Origin: Nonomuraea indica
GTDB taxonomy: Bacteria > Actinomycetota > Actinomycetes > Streptosporangiales > Streptosporangiaceae
Length of the DNA: 64,000 nt
Direction: 5' to 3'
Assembly (NCBI RefSeq): GCF_002850745.1
Contig: NZ_PJOK01000064.1
Span: 1-64,000, forward strand
Positions 53,199-61,544 of the stretch are shown piece after piece (the stretch's first letter is position 1; each line of letters opens with the position of its first letter). The translations under genes and the position numbers were made by a program. The notes beneath the pieces were generated by a model, which saw only the letters and a list, made by a program, of their open reading frames with translations, did not search any database and was not told where the DNA came from.

Positions 53199-53612
53199 GT
53201 GACCATGTTCCGCATCAGCGAGGCCGCCGCGCTGCTCGGCGTCAGCGCCGACACCGTGCGCCGCTGGATCGACACGGGCAGGCTGCCGGCCGAGCGCGAC
53301 GAGCACGGCCACCGGCAGGTCGAGGGCGCCCACCTGGCGGCCTTCGCCCGCGCGCAGGTCGCGGCCGACGGCGGGAGCGGCCGCTCCTCGGCCCGCAACC
53401 GCTTCCGCGGCATCGTCACCGAGGTGATCAGGGACGCGGTCATGGCCCAGGTCGAGATCGCCGCCGGCCCGTTCAGGGTGGTGTCGCTGATGAGCCGTCA
53501 GGCCGCCGACGAGCTGGGTCTGGAGCCCGGCGTGGTGGCGGTCGCCGTGGTCAAGTCCACCAACGTCGTCGTCGAGACCGCCGGCCACGGGCGCGTCGCC
53601 GGCGACCAGTAG
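53199..53612 (+). CDS. Excisionase-type HTH plus TOBE domain regulator (molybdate sensor)
   Basis: 137 residues. A MerR/excisionase-like helix-turn-helix forms the first 60 (MFRISEAAALLGVSADTVRR, WIDTGRLPAERDEHGHRQVE). A single TOBE/Mop domain follows (NRFRGIVTEVIRDAVMAQVE, AADELGLEPGVVAVAVVKST, NVVVE), the fold that binds molybdate or tungstate. This fused layout is the actinomycete counterpart of ModE. It heads modABC, nine bases before modA. It presumably represses the operon when molybdate is plentiful. Confidence 0.88.
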   Translation: MTMFRISEAAALLGVSADTVRRWIDTGRLPAERDEHGHRQVEGAHLAAFARAQVAADGGSGRSSARNRFRGIVTEVIRDAVMAQVEIAAGPFRVVSLMSRQAADELGLEPGVVAVAVVKSTNVVVETAGHGRVAGDQ

Positions 53613-53621
53613 GAGGCCCGC

Positions 53622-54413
53622 ATGCCCAAGTCGTCCCGGTGGGCGCTCGCGATCCCCCTCGCCCTCGTCCTGGCGGCTCTCCCCGCCTGCGGCGCCGGGC
53701 AGGCGGGCGGCACCCCGGCTGCGGAAGGCGGCCGGACCCTGACGGTGTTCGCCGCCGCGTCGCTCACCGGCTCCTTCACCGAGATCGGCCGGGCCTTCGA
53801 GGCCGCCCACCCGGGCACGGCCGTGCGGTTCAACTTCGGCTCCAGCGCCACGCTGGCCCAGCAGATCGTCCAGGGCGCCCCCGCCGACGTGTTCGCCGCC
53901 GCCAGCCCCGCCACCATGAAGCCCGTCACCGACGCCTCGCTCACCGCGGGCGCGCCGGTGACGTTCGCGCGCAACAAGCTGCGCATCGCCGTCCCCGCCG
54001 GCAACCCGGCCAAGGTGGACGCGCTGGAGGACCTCGCCGACGCCAGGGTGAAAGTGGCGCTCTGCGCCCGGCAGGTGCCGTGCGGGGCGGCGGCGGTCAA
54101 GGCGCTCGACGCGGCCGGACTCAAGGTCACCCCGGTCACCCTGGAGCAGGACGTCAAGGCGACGCTGACCAAGGTGGAGCTGGGCGAGGTCGACGCCGCG
54201 CTGGTCTACCAGACCGATGTGATCGCCGCGGCCGGCAAGGTGAAGGGCATCGCCTTCCCCGAGGCCGACCAGGCGGTCAACGACTACCCCGTGGCCGCCC
54301 TGGCCAAGGCGCCCGCCGGTGACCTGGCCCGCCGGTTCGTGGACCTGGTGCTGTCGCGGCAGGGCAGGCAGACGCTCGCCGCGGCGGGCTTCGAGGTGGT
54401 GCCCGCCCCATGA
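53622..54413 (+). CDS. modA: Molybdate ABC transporter substrate-binding lipoprotein
   Basis: 263 residues. The lipoprotein signal ends with LAALPACGAG, where the Cys is lipidated. The mature part starts with the ModA hallmark LTVFAAASLTGSFTEIGRAF and continues FNFGSSATLAQQIVQGAPAD and VFAAAS; the second lobe has EVDAALVYQTDVIAA. Ser, Ser and Tyr residues in these motifs bind the oxyanion. It delivers molybdate (or tungstate) to ModB. Four bases overlap modB, and the HTH/TOBE regulator precedes it. Confidence 0.92.
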   Translation: MPKSSRWALAIPLALVLAALPACGAGQAGGTPAAEGGRTLTVFAAASLTGSFTEIGRAFEAAHPGTAVRFNFGSSATLAQQIVQGAPADVFAAASPATMKPVTDASLTAGAPVTFARNKLRIAVPAGNPAKVDALEDLADARVKVALCARQVPCGAAAVKALDAAGLKVTPVTLEQDVKATLTKVELGEVDAALVYQTDVIAAAGKVKGIAFPEADQAVNDYPVAALAKAPAGDLARRFVDLVLSRQGRQTLAAAGFEVVPAP

Positions 54414-55225
54414 CGACCTCGCCCGCCACCGAGCGGGGTGGCGTCACCGGCCGGGCGCCGTGGCCGCTGGTCGTGCCCGCCCTGCTCGGCCTGGCCTTCC
54501 TCGTGCTGCCCCTGGCGGGCCTCCTCGTCCGGGCGCCCTGGTCGACGCTGCCGCGGCGGCTCGCCGAGCCGCAGGTGCTGGAGGCGCTGCGGCTGTCGCT
54601 GGTGACCGCCAGCCTGGCCACGGCCGTGTGCCTGCTGCTGGGGGTGCCGCTGGCCTGGCTGCTGGCCCGCGCCTCCTTCCCCGGGCGGCGGCTGGTGCGC
54701 GCCCTGGTCACCGTGCCGCTGGTGCTGCCACCGGTCGTCGGCGGCGTCGCCCTGCTGCTGGTGCTCGGCCGGCGGGGCCTGCTCGGGCAGTGGCTGGAGA
54801 GCACGTTCGGCATCACGCTGCCGTTCACCACCGCCGGGGTGGTCGTCGCCGAGGCGTTCGTGGCGATGCCGTTCCTGGTGATCAGCGTCGAAGGGGCGCT
54901 GCGCGCGGCCGACCCCCGCTACGAGGAGGCCGCCGCGACCCTGGGCGCCTCGCGCTGGACCGCCTTCCGCCGGGTCACGCTGCCGCTCGTCATGCCCGGC
55001 GTGATCGCCGGGGCGGTGCTGTGCTGGGCGAGGGCGCTGGGCGAGTTCGGCGCCACCATCACCTTCGCCGGCAACTTCCCCGGCACCACCCAGACCATGC
55101 CGCTGGCCGTCTACCTCGCCCTGGAGACCGAGCCCGAGGCCGCCATCGTGCTCAGCCTCGTCCTGCTCGCCGTGTCCGTGGTCATCCTGGCCAGCCTGCG
55201 CGACCGCTGGACGAGCAGCCCGTGA
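54410..55225 (+). CDS. modB: Molybdate ABC transporter permease
   Basis: 271 residues, six predicted helices. The coupling (EAA) loop is EEAAATLGASRWTAFRRVTL, directly followed by PLVMPGVIAGAVLCWARALG and EFGATITFAGNFPGTTQTMP, the family-specific signature of molybdate permeases. It overlaps modA by four bases and modC by four bases (GTGA), so the three are made in fixed ratio. Located in the membrane as a homodimer. Confidence 0.93.
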   Translation: MTTSPATERGGVTGRAPWPLVVPALLGLAFLVLPLAGLLVRAPWSTLPRRLAEPQVLEALRLSLVTASLATAVCLLLGVPLAWLLARASFPGRRLVRALVTVPLVLPPVVGGVALLLVLGRRGLLGQWLESTFGITLPFTTAGVVVAEAFVAMPFLVISVEGALRAADPRYEEAAATLGASRWTAFRRVTLPLVMPGVIAGAVLCWARALGEFGATITFAGNFPGTTQTMPLAVYLALETEPEAAIVLSLVLLAVSVVILASLRDRWTSSP

Positions 55226-56307
55226 CCGGCCCCTCGACCGGCCCCTCGACCGGCCCCTCGACCGGCCGCGGCGCCGGGCTGCGGGCCCGGCTGGTCGTCA
55301 CGCGGCCGTCGTTCGCCCTCGACATCACGCTGGAGGTCGCCGCCGGCGAGGTGGTGGCACTGCTCGGGCCCAACGGAGCCGGCAAGACCACCGCCCTGCG
55401 CGCCCTGGCCGGGCTCACCCCGCTGTCGGCCGGCGGCACCATCACCCTCGACGAGCTGCCGCTGCACCCGTTGCCCGCCGAACGACGCCCGATCGGCATG
55501 GTCTTCCAGAACTACCTGCTCTTCCCGCACCTGTCCGCCCTCGACAACGTCGCCTTCGGGCCGCGCTGCCAGGGCGCGTCCAAGGCCGAGGCGCGGCGCA
55601 CCGCCGCTGACCTGCTCCGGCGCGTCGGGCTGGCCGAGCAGGCCTCCGCCAGGCCGGGGCGGCTGTCCGGCGGCCAGGCCCAGCGGGTCGCGCTCGCGCG
55701 GGCGCTGGCCGTACGACCGCGCCTGCTGCTGCTCGACGAGCCGCTCGCCGCGCTCGACGCCCACACCCGCCTGGAGATCCGCTCGCACCTGCGCCGCCAC
55801 CTGGCCGGCTTCGACGGCGCGACCGTCCTGGTGACGCACGACCCGCTCGACGCCATGGTGCTGGCCGACCGGCTGGTGGTCGTCGAGCACGGGTCCGTCG
55901 TCCAGCAGGGCGGCCCCGCCGAGGTGGCGCGCCGCCCGCGCACCGACTACGTGGCCCGCCTGGTCGGCCTCAACCTCTTCCGCGGCGTCGCCGACGGACA
56001 CCGGGTCGAGGTGGGCGAGCTGACGTTCAGCACCTCGGAGCGGCCGGCCGGAGCGGTCTTCGTCGCCTTCTCCCCCGCCGCGGTGGCCCTCTACCGCTCG
56101 CGGCCCGACGGCAGCCCGCGCAACCTGTGGCGGGCCCGCATCGACGGCATCGAACGGCACGGCGACAACGTGCGCGTCCACCTCGCCGGCCCGATCGCCG
56201 CCTTCGCCGACATCACCCCCGCCGCGCTGGCCGACCTCGACCTGGCGCCCGGCCAGGAGATCTGGGCCTCGGTCAAGGCCACCGAGACCCACGCCTACCC
56301 CGCCTGA
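55222..56307 (+). CDS. modC: Molybdate ABC transporter ATPase with C-terminal TOBE domain
   Basis: 361 residues. Walker A LLGPNGAGKTTALRALAG, Q loop MVFQNYLLFPHLS, signature LSGGQAQRVALARALA, Walker B LLLLDEPLAALDA and the H loop LVTHDPLDAM are all intact. A TOBE domain occupies the last 80 residues and can bind molybdate for feedback. The GTG start overlaps modB. The first residues are a TGPS repeat encoded by a 12-bp minisatellite (three units, 55225-55260), absent from typical ModC proteins; a later start is possible but no good one is seen before the beta-strand LRARLVVTRPSF. Confidence 0.92.
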   Translation: MTGPSTGPSTGPSTGRGAGLRARLVVTRPSFALDITLEVAAGEVVALLGPNGAGKTTALRALAGLTPLSAGGTITLDELPLHPLPAERRPIGMVFQNYLLFPHLSALDNVAFGPRCQGASKAEARRTAADLLRRVGLAEQASARPGRLSGGQAQRVALARALAVRPRLLLLDEPLAALDAHTRLEIRSHLRRHLAGFDGATVLVTHDPLDAMVLADRLVVVEHGSVVQQGGPAEVARRPRTDYVARLVGLNLFRGVADGHRVEVGELTFSTSERPAGAVFVAFSPAAVALYRSRPDGSPRNLWRARIDGIERHGDNVRVHLAGPIAAFADITPAALADLDLAPGQEIWASVKATETHAYPA

Positions 56308-56433
56308 CGCGCTCCCCGGCCGGACGCCACCCGGACCTCGCCCCCTCGCGCCCGGCGCTCCCCGGAGCGAGGGAGGCGCATCCCCCGCACAGGGGAAGTC
56401 CGCCGGTCCGTGGCCCGGAAAGGATGGCCGACC

Positions 56434-56862
56434 ATGAGCACCGCACCCGTAGCTTCCGCACCCGTATCGACGGCGCGCCCGAGCCGGCTCACGATCTGGG
56501 CCGGCTGGACCATGATCCTGATCGCCGTCGCGCACACCGCCGTCTTCGCTCGCCTCGCCCCCTGGGCGAGCTGGTTCGCCGGGGACCTCCGCGACCGCAC
56601 CGCCGACAGCGACTCGGTGGCGACGTTCTGGGCGCTGCCCGGCGGGTTCGTCGTGGTGCTGGTGCTGCTCGGGCTCCTCGTGGCGCGGGCCGGCCGGCAG
56701 GGGCAGCATGTCCCCGCGTACGTCGGCTGGGGGCTCCTGGCCTGGGGAGCGGCGGGCGTGAGCCTGATCGGACCGAGCGGGTTCCTCAGCGCGGCCATCC
56801 CCTCCGCGCTGCTCATCGCGGCGCACATCACCGCCCGACGGCGCTCCACCCGCCGGCACTGA
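56434..56862 (+). CDS. DUF6463-like four-helix membrane protein
   Basis: 142 residues from the ATG at 56434, chosen over a GTG at 56410 because GGAAAGG is well spaced from it. Four hydrophobic helices: LTIWAGWTMILIAVAHTAVF, ATFWALPGGFVVVLVLLGLL, YVGWGLLAWGAAGVSLIGPS and FLSAAIPSALLIAAHITARR. The layout, with AHT in the first helix and GPSGF before the last, resembles the DUF6463 family. No function is known. It appears monocistronic, downstream of modC by more than 100 bp. Confidence 0.65.
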   Translation: MSTAPVASAPVSTARPSRLTIWAGWTMILIAVAHTAVFARLAPWASWFAGDLRDRTADSDSVATFWALPGGFVVVLVLLGLLVARAGRQGQHVPAYVGWGLLAWGAAGVSLIGPSGFLSAAIPSALLIAAHITARRRSTRRH

Positions 56863-57010
56863 CCGGCGACCGCCTCCGGGAATCGGGTCCCCGGAGGCGG
56901 CGACTTCGCGTCCGGTCTGTGGGATGCTCCCGTCGAACGCCCCGGCGAGCGATGAGTTCGTTCGCCGAGACCTGTCCGTGGAGGCGGGACCCGCTTCGAA
57001 GGAGACGGCG

Positions 57011-57412
57011 ATGAGCAACGACCCGGCACTGCAGGCCCTGACCAGACTCGTCGGCACCTGGAAGATCACCGGCGGGCACGAGGGCACCGTGACCTACCGC
57101 TGGCTGAACGACTTCTTCCTCCAGCAGGACGTTCACCTCGGCGGTGCGCACGGCATCGAGATCATCGGCCGAGAGCGGAAGCTGATGGCCGAGCCCAGCG
57201 CCGACATCAAGTCCCGCTACTACGGCGACGACGGCAGCACCCTCGACTACACCTACGAACTCGAGGGCGACACCCTCACCATCTGGGCCGGTGAGAGGGA
57301 TTCCCCCGCCTACTACCGGGGCACCTTCAGCGCCGACGGCCGCGCCCTCACCGGAGCCTGGGTCTACCCGGACGGGGGCGGCTACGAGTCCAACGCCGAA
57401 CGCGTCGAATAG
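57011..57412 (+). CDS. Small calycin-like protein (DUF1579-type)
   Basis: 133 residues with GAAGGAG before the ATG. The opening LTRLVGTWKITGGHEGTVTY and the alternating strands (FFLQQDVHLGG, STLDYTYELEGDTLTIW, YYRGTFSADGRALTGAW) suggest a beta-barrel of the lipocalin/DUF1579 kind. No signal peptide, so it is cytoplasmic. No ligand or enzyme activity can be named. It ends convergent with the wrbA gene over a shared hairpin. Confidence 0.6.
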   Translation: MSNDPALQALTRLVGTWKITGGHEGTVTYRWLNDFFLQQDVHLGGAHGIEIIGRERKLMAEPSADIKSRYYGDDGSTLDYTYELEGDTLTIWAGERDSPAYYRGTFSADGRALTGAWVYPDGGGYESNAERVE

Positions 57413-57443
57413 CGTCCGGGCGAACGCGCGCCAGTCGCGGCCC

Positions 57444-57469
57444 CGGGGCGGACGGTGTTCCGTGCCCCG
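57444..57469. terminator. Shared terminator between convergent genes
   Basis: CGGGGC pairs with GCCCCG and, after a two-base bulge, ACGG pairs with CCGT around a TGTT loop. It fills the 58-bp gap between the stops at 57412 and 57471. Confidence 0.5.
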
Positions 57470-57470
57470 A

Positions 57471-58082
57471 TCAGGCGGCGCCGCGGCCCGCCTTGAGCGC
57501 GGCCGCGGCACCGACGACGCGGCGGGCCTGGTGACGGGCCGCCTGCAGGGCCACCTCGCCGGGCGGGCCGTCGCCGGCCACGTGGGAGGTGCCGTAGGGG
57601 TTGCCCGACTGGAACTGGACGGGGTCGGTGTAGCCGGGGGGCACGATGATGCCGCCCCAGTGGTAGAAGGTGTTCCCCAGCGCCAGGATGGTGGACTCCT
57701 GTCCGCCATGGGCGGTGTTGGAGGCGGTGAAGGCCGAGTACACCTTGTCCGCGAGCTTGCCCTGGAACCACAGGGGACCGGTGGTCTCGATGAACGCCCT
57801 GAGCGGGCTGGCCGGATTGCCGAAACGGGTGGGCGTGCCGAAGAGCACCGCGTCCGCCCACTCCAGGTCGTCGTGGCAGGCCTCGGCGATGCCGGCGGTG
57901 TCCCGCAGGTGCTGGGCCCACTCCGGCCTGGCGCTGATCGCCTCCGGCGGGGCCGTCTCGGCGACCTTGCGCAGCCGGACGTCGGCACCGGCCTGCTCGC
58001 CGCCCTCGGCGGCGGCCTCGGCCAGGGCGTGCACGGTCCCGGTGGCGCTGTAGTAGACGATGGCGAGGTTCACGGGTGGCAT
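57471..58082 (-). CDS. wrbA: NAD(P)H:quinone oxidoreductase, WrbA family
   Basis: 203 residues with the flavodoxin-like fold. The FMN phosphate loop is IVYYSATGTVHALAEAAAEG; VLFGTPTRFGNPASPLRAFI and NTAHGGQESTILALGNTFYH are WrbA signatures, as is the GNPYGTSHVAG loop. WrbA tetramers reduce quinones by two electrons and avoid semiquinone radicals. Its promoter on the minus strand carries an ECF41-type -35/-10 pair that mirrors that of the neighbouring sigma factor gene, so it is the probable partner oxidoreductase of that sigma factor. Confidence 0.92.
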   Translation of the reverse strand: MPPVNLAIVYYSATGTVHALAEAAAEGGEQAGADVRLRKVAETAPPEAISARPEWAQHLRDTAGIAEACHDDLEWADAVLFGTPTRFGNPASPLRAFIETTGPLWFQGKLADKVYSAFTASNTAHGGQESTILALGNTFYHWGGIIVPPGYTDPVQFQSGNPYGTSHVAGDGPPGEVALQAARHQARRVVGAAAALKAGRGAA

Positions 58083-58120
58083 GATCGGATTCCTTCGTTC
58101 GCGGTCGGTCCATCGGGTAC

Positions 58121-58185
58121 GACGACACGACCCCGCGGGATGTGAGGCGGGGCGCCGGCGTCACATTCCGGGACGCTGTGTCGTC
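58121..58185. promoter_or_regulatory. Mirrored pair of ECF41-type promoters (wrbA / sigma factor)
   Basis: Plus strand: CGTCACA (58159-58165), 16 bases, CGTC (58182-58185). Minus strand: CCTCACA (58147-58141), 16 bases, CGTC (58124-58121). Both agree with the published ECF41 promoter TGTCACA-N16-CGTC except at the first bases of the -35. The pair is symmetric about 58153. Both genes, wrbA and the sigma factor, are therefore predicted targets. Confidence 0.75.
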
Positions 58186-58227
58186 GTTCCGGTGAGGACA
58201 GATGCGACAGAGGGAGTCGGCGAAACC

Positions 58228-59151
58228 ATGACCATCCCATCCGGGCCAGGAGACGGCCGACTGGACCCGGGCCTGAGCGCCCTCATGAGCGAGCGGCGTC
58301 AGCTGTTCAACCTCGCCTACCGGCTGCTGGGCTCCCTGGCCGACGCCGAGGACGTCGTCCAGGAGACCTACGCCCGCTGGTACGCCCTGTCACGGCAGCA
58401 GCAGGAGGCCATCGAGTCCCCCGGCGCCTGGCTGACGAGGGTCGCCGGCCGCATCTGCCTCGACCTGCTCGGCTCGGCACGGGCCCGGCGGGAGCACTAC
58501 GTGGGCGCGTGGATCCCGGAGCCGCTCCCCGACCGCACGGAGTGGAGCACGGGGCGGCCGGGCGGCACCCCGGTCGACCCGGCCGACCGCGTCACTCTCG
58601 ACGAGTCGGTCAACATGGCCTTCCTCGTCGTGCTCGAATCGATGACCCCGGCCCAGCGCGTCGCGTTCATCCTGCACGACGTCTTCCGCTACTCCTTCAC
58701 CGAGATCGCCGAGATCGTCGGCCGTACCCCGGCGGCCTGCCGCCAGCTGGCCTCCGCGGCCCGCCGTCGCGTCCACGCCGCACAGGCGCCCGCGGCCCCG
58801 GCAGCCCGGCGCGTCGACATCGTCAGGGAGTTCAAACAGGCCTGGGAAGCCCAGGACATCGACGCGCTCGTCGGCCTCCTCGACCCCGACGCCACGGCCA
58901 CGGGCGACGGCGGCGGCCTGGTCAGAGCCGAGATCCACCCGATCCACGGCGCCGAGAACGTCGCCCGCTTCTTCGCCGATCGGCCCGGCGCGACGCTCCT
59001 GGAGCGGACGGTCAACGGCCAGCCGGGCCTGGTGGTCCAGCTGGACGGCGTCACCGTGTCGGTGCTGGCGTTCGACGTGACAGGCGACCGGATCAGGCAC
59101 ATCTGGGCCGTGCTCAACCCCGAGAAGCTCCGGCCCTGGACAGCGGGCTGA
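58228..59151 (+). CDS. ECF41-type sigma factor with C-terminal SnoaL-like domain
   Basis: 307 residues. Sigma region 2 has FNLAYRLLGSLADAEDVVQE and region 4 ALESMTPAQRVAFILHDVF-type sequence (FSFTEIAEIVGRTPAACRQL here reads YSFTEIAEIVGR). ECF41 hallmarks are WIPEPLP in the linker, GDGGG in the fused SnoaL-like domain (the usual DGGGK lacks Lys) and LNPEKL near the end. The C-terminal domain replaces an anti-sigma factor and tunes activity. ATG at 58228 follows GAGGGAG. It is divergent from wrbA with mirrored ECF41 promoters, which predicts autoregulation. Confidence 0.9.
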   Translation: MTIPSGPGDGRLDPGLSALMSERRQLFNLAYRLLGSLADAEDVVQETYARWYALSRQQQEAIESPGAWLTRVAGRICLDLLGSARARREHYVGAWIPEPLPDRTEWSTGRPGGTPVDPADRVTLDESVNMAFLVVLESMTPAQRVAFILHDVFRYSFTEIAEIVGRTPAACRQLASAARRRVHAAQAPAAPAARRVDIVREFKQAWEAQDIDALVGLLDPDATATGDGGGLVRAEIHPIHGAENVARFFADRPGATLLERTVNGQPGLVVQLDGVTVSVLAFDVTGDRIRHIWAVLNPEKLRPWTAG

Positions 59152-59261
59152 CCGTCCGGACACCGCCGGCCGCCGGCCGGACCAGCTGCCATGGGTACCG
59201 GTAGGACACGGGCTTCAGGCGAACCGGGACGAAGGCATGGTCCGCTCCTGGGATGGGGCGG

Positions 59262-60232
59262 TCAGGGGACGAGGACGACGCGGTCGTCGGTCGCGGCGGT
59301 CCACGCCTGCGTGACCTGGGCCAGGGGTACGGCGCGGGCCCGTACGTCGATCGCGCCCGCGGTCACCGCTGAGGCCAGTTCCGGCAGCTCGGCGAGGATG
59401 TCGCGGGCGGGGACCGAGCCGATGCCGCTGCCGACGATCTGCAGGCGGGGGGGGGGCCGGAGCCGATGCCGCTGCCGACGATCTGCAGGCGGGCGGAGCG
59501 CAGGGCGGCGGAGGGGATCGGCGCGGTCTGGCCGGCGATGGATCCGATCTGGATCCACGTCAGCGGGGCGGTGCGGTCGGCGCGGGCGGCGAGCAGAGGG
59601 ATCATGGCGTCGGCGGCGCATTCGCCCCAGACGTAGTCGATGACCACGTCCACGTCGGCGGCGTGGCCGATCCGGTCGAAGGTGATCGTCTCGTCGGCGC
59701 CCAGCGCGGTCAGCGCACCGAGGCGGGTGGCGTCGCGGCCGGCGGCGATGACCTGGGCGGCGCCGAACAGCTTGGCGATCTGGACCGCCATCCGTCCGGC
59801 GTTGCCGGTGGCGCCGAGGACGAGGACACGCTGACCGGCGTGGAAGTCGACGCGTCGGCGCAGCGCGACCCAGGACGACATGGCCGGGTTCATCGCGGCG
59901 GCGATCCGCACGGGGTCGGTGTCGCCGGGCAGGATCACGCTGCGGCGAGGGTCGATGAGGGTGCGGTCGGCGAACGTCCCCAGAGCCGTGTCGTCCAGGA
60001 CCACGTAGCGGACGTTGCCCTCCTCGTCGCGTACGACGCCGTCGACGCCGGGGACGAGCGGGTACACGCCGTTGCCGGAGTAGTGGGAGCCGTTCGCCTT
60101 GGCCCTGGTCAGATGGTGCAGGCCGGCCGCGAGGACCTCGACGGCCAGCTCGCCGCCGTGGCGTGGCGCGGGGTCGGGGTGGTCGCGATAGACCGGCGGG
60201 GCATCGGACGCCTGGATGACGGCAGCGTGCAT
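59262..60232 (-). pseudogene. MDR-type alcohol dehydrogenase/quinone reductase, frameshifted by a local duplication
   Basis: The first part (60232 to about 59460) encodes a good MDR enzyme: MHAAVIQASDAPPVYRDHPD, YPLVPGVDGVVRDEEG, and VLVLGATGNAGRMAVQIAKL for NADPH. The end (LAELPELASAVTAGAIDVRA ... TDDRVVLVP) lies in another frame. Between them a 36-bp segment encoding RLQIVGSGIGS occurs twice, starting at 59417 and 59461, 44 bp apart, with ten consecutive G at 59447-59456. A change of one G would restore the frame, leaving an in-frame duplication. Either the gene is broken, it switches by G-tract slippage, or the tract is a sequencing error. It faces the MarR gene across a double operator. 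Confidence 0.7.
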
Positions 60233-60247
60233 GGGAGCCTCCAGAAG

Positions 60248-60296
60248 ATGGTTTGTATTACCAACCATCTCCATAATGGTTGGTAATACAAACCAT
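60248..60296. promoter_or_regulatory. Double operator upstream of the MDR gene
   Basis: Two 21-bp sites at 60248-60268 and 60276-60296 are exact reverse complements of each other, seven bases apart. Each is itself nearly palindromic, with core GGTTTGTATTACCAACC. The centres are 28 bp apart. The first site abuts the ribosome site of the dehydrogenase gene, so repression is likely. The adjacent MarR protein, or a TetR/HxlR protein elsewhere, may bind. Confidence 0.7.
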
Positions 60297-60361
60297 GTCA
60301 ACCGGCCGGTGCCGGCCCTCGCCGCTCCGCGCCTGGCTGGCAACGCCCGCCGGGCGCGCAC

Positions 60362-60367
60362 TAGCAT
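60362..60367 (+). promoter_or_regulatory. -10 element of a leaderless promoter for the MarR gene
   Basis: TAGCAT, six bases, then ATG at 60374. Confidence 0.5.
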
Positions 60368-60373
60368 GACGAC

Positions 60374-60826
60374 ATGACCGCCACCGACGACGTCGTGGAC
60401 GCCCTCGTCCGGACCACGTTCGAGGTGGCGGGGGTGCTGACCCGCATCGGCGGCGAGCACGACCTGTCGCTCACCCAGCTACGGGTGCTCGGCATCCTCC
60501 GTGACCGCCGCGCCCGCGTCACCGACCTGGCCGCCTACCTCGGCCTGGACAAGTCCACGATGTCCGGCCTCATCGACCGCGCCCAGCGCCGAGGGCTGCT
60601 GACCCGTGGCAGGAACCCCGAAGACGGCCGGGTCGTCGAGGTGTACATGACCCCCGCCGGGCTCGAACTCGCCGAACGCGTCGAGGACGACATCCGGCGT
60701 GCCCTGGCACCCGTGACCGGCCGCCTCGACCCCGAACAACTCGACCGGCTCGTCACCCTGCTCGACGTCGTCTCGGCCCGCTCGCCGCGGGCGGACGCCG
60801 TGCCAGGACCGACGGCCGCCCCCTGA
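60374..60826 (+). CDS. MarR-family transcriptional regulator
   Basis: 150 residues, normal MarR length. DNA-binding part: LSLTQLRVLGILRDRRARVT, DLAAYLGLDKSTMSGLIDRA, QRRGLLTRGRNPEDGRVVEV. N- and C-terminal helices form the dimer. The divergent position to the MDR gene with its double operator suggests it senses an electrophile, quinone or aldehyde that the MDR enzyme removes. Its own -10 element is 66 bp from the nearest operator site, so autoregulation is uncertain. The C-terminal end (SPRADAVPGPTAAP) is a disordered tail. Confidence 0.9.
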   Translation: MTATDDVVDALVRTTFEVAGVLTRIGGEHDLSLTQLRVLGILRDRRARVTDLAAYLGLDKSTMSGLIDRAQRRGLLTRGRNPEDGRVVEVYMTPAGLELAERVEDDIRRALAPVTGRLDPEQLDRLVTLLDVVSARSPRADAVPGPTAAP

Positions 60827-60884
60827 CGGTCGGAGTCCTGACGTCCGCGGCGTCCGCTCCCTCGGGGCCGGCGGGCGGTGTCCC

Positions 60885-61544
60885 TCAGCTCACCAGGCCC
60901 CTGCGGTAGGCGTAGACCACCGCCTGTACGCGGTCACGCAGGTCGAGCTTGGTGAGGATGCGCGACACGTACGTCTTGACGGTCTCCGGGCTGATCACCA
61001 GGGTGGCGGCGATCTCGCTGTTGGACCGGCCGTCGGCGATGAGGCGCAGCACCTCCAGCTCGCGGGGGGTCAGCGCGGTCTCGCCGGGTGTGGCCTGGGC
61101 GGGGCGGATCCGGGAGGCGTACCTGCCGACGAGCTGCCGCGTCACCTCGGGCGCGAGCAGCGCGGCGCCCGCCGCGACGGTCCGAATGCCGTGCAGCAGC
61201 TGGGCCGGAGGGGCGTCCTTCAGCAGGAACCCGCTCGCGCCGGCCCGCAGCGCCTCGTAGACGTACTCGTCCAGGTTGAACGTCGTCACCACGAGCACCT
61301 TGACCGGATGCTCCACCCCGGCGCCGGCCAGCAGACGGGTCGCCTCGATGCCGTCGAGCACCGGCATCCGTACGTCCATCACCACGATGTCGGGACTCAG
61401 CCGGCGGGCGAGATCCACCCCGGCGCGCCCGTCGCCGCACTCGCCCACCACCTCCAGGTCGGGCTGGGCGTCGATGATCGTCGCGAACCCGGTACGGATC
61501 AGCGCCTGGTCGTCACAGACCAGGACCCGGACCGGCGCCGTCAC
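60885..61544 (-). CDS. NarL/LuxR-type response regulator
   Basis: 219 residues. The receiver has VRVLVCDDQALIRTGFATII, the phospho-Asp in DIVVMDVRMPVLDGIEA, and the switch Lys in GFLLKDAPPAQLL. The LuxR output domain is LTPRELEVLRLIADGRSNSE, SPETVKTYVSRILTKLDLRD. GTG at 61544 overlaps the kinase stop (GTGA). It is the partner of the kinase encoded just upstream. Its probable binding sites are the mirrored GTCCCC/GGGGAC elements in front of the operon. Confidence 0.92.
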   Translation of the reverse strand: MTAPVRVLVCDDQALIRTGFATIIDAQPDLEVVGECGDGRAGVDLARRLSPDIVVMDVRMPVLDGIEATRLLAGAGVEHPVKVLVVTTFNLDEYVYEALRAGASGFLLKDAPPAQLLHGIRTVAAGAALLAPEVTRQLVGRYASRIRPAQATPGETALTPRELEVLRLIADGRSNSEIAATLVISPETVKTYVSRILTKLDLRDRVQAVVYAYRRGLVS

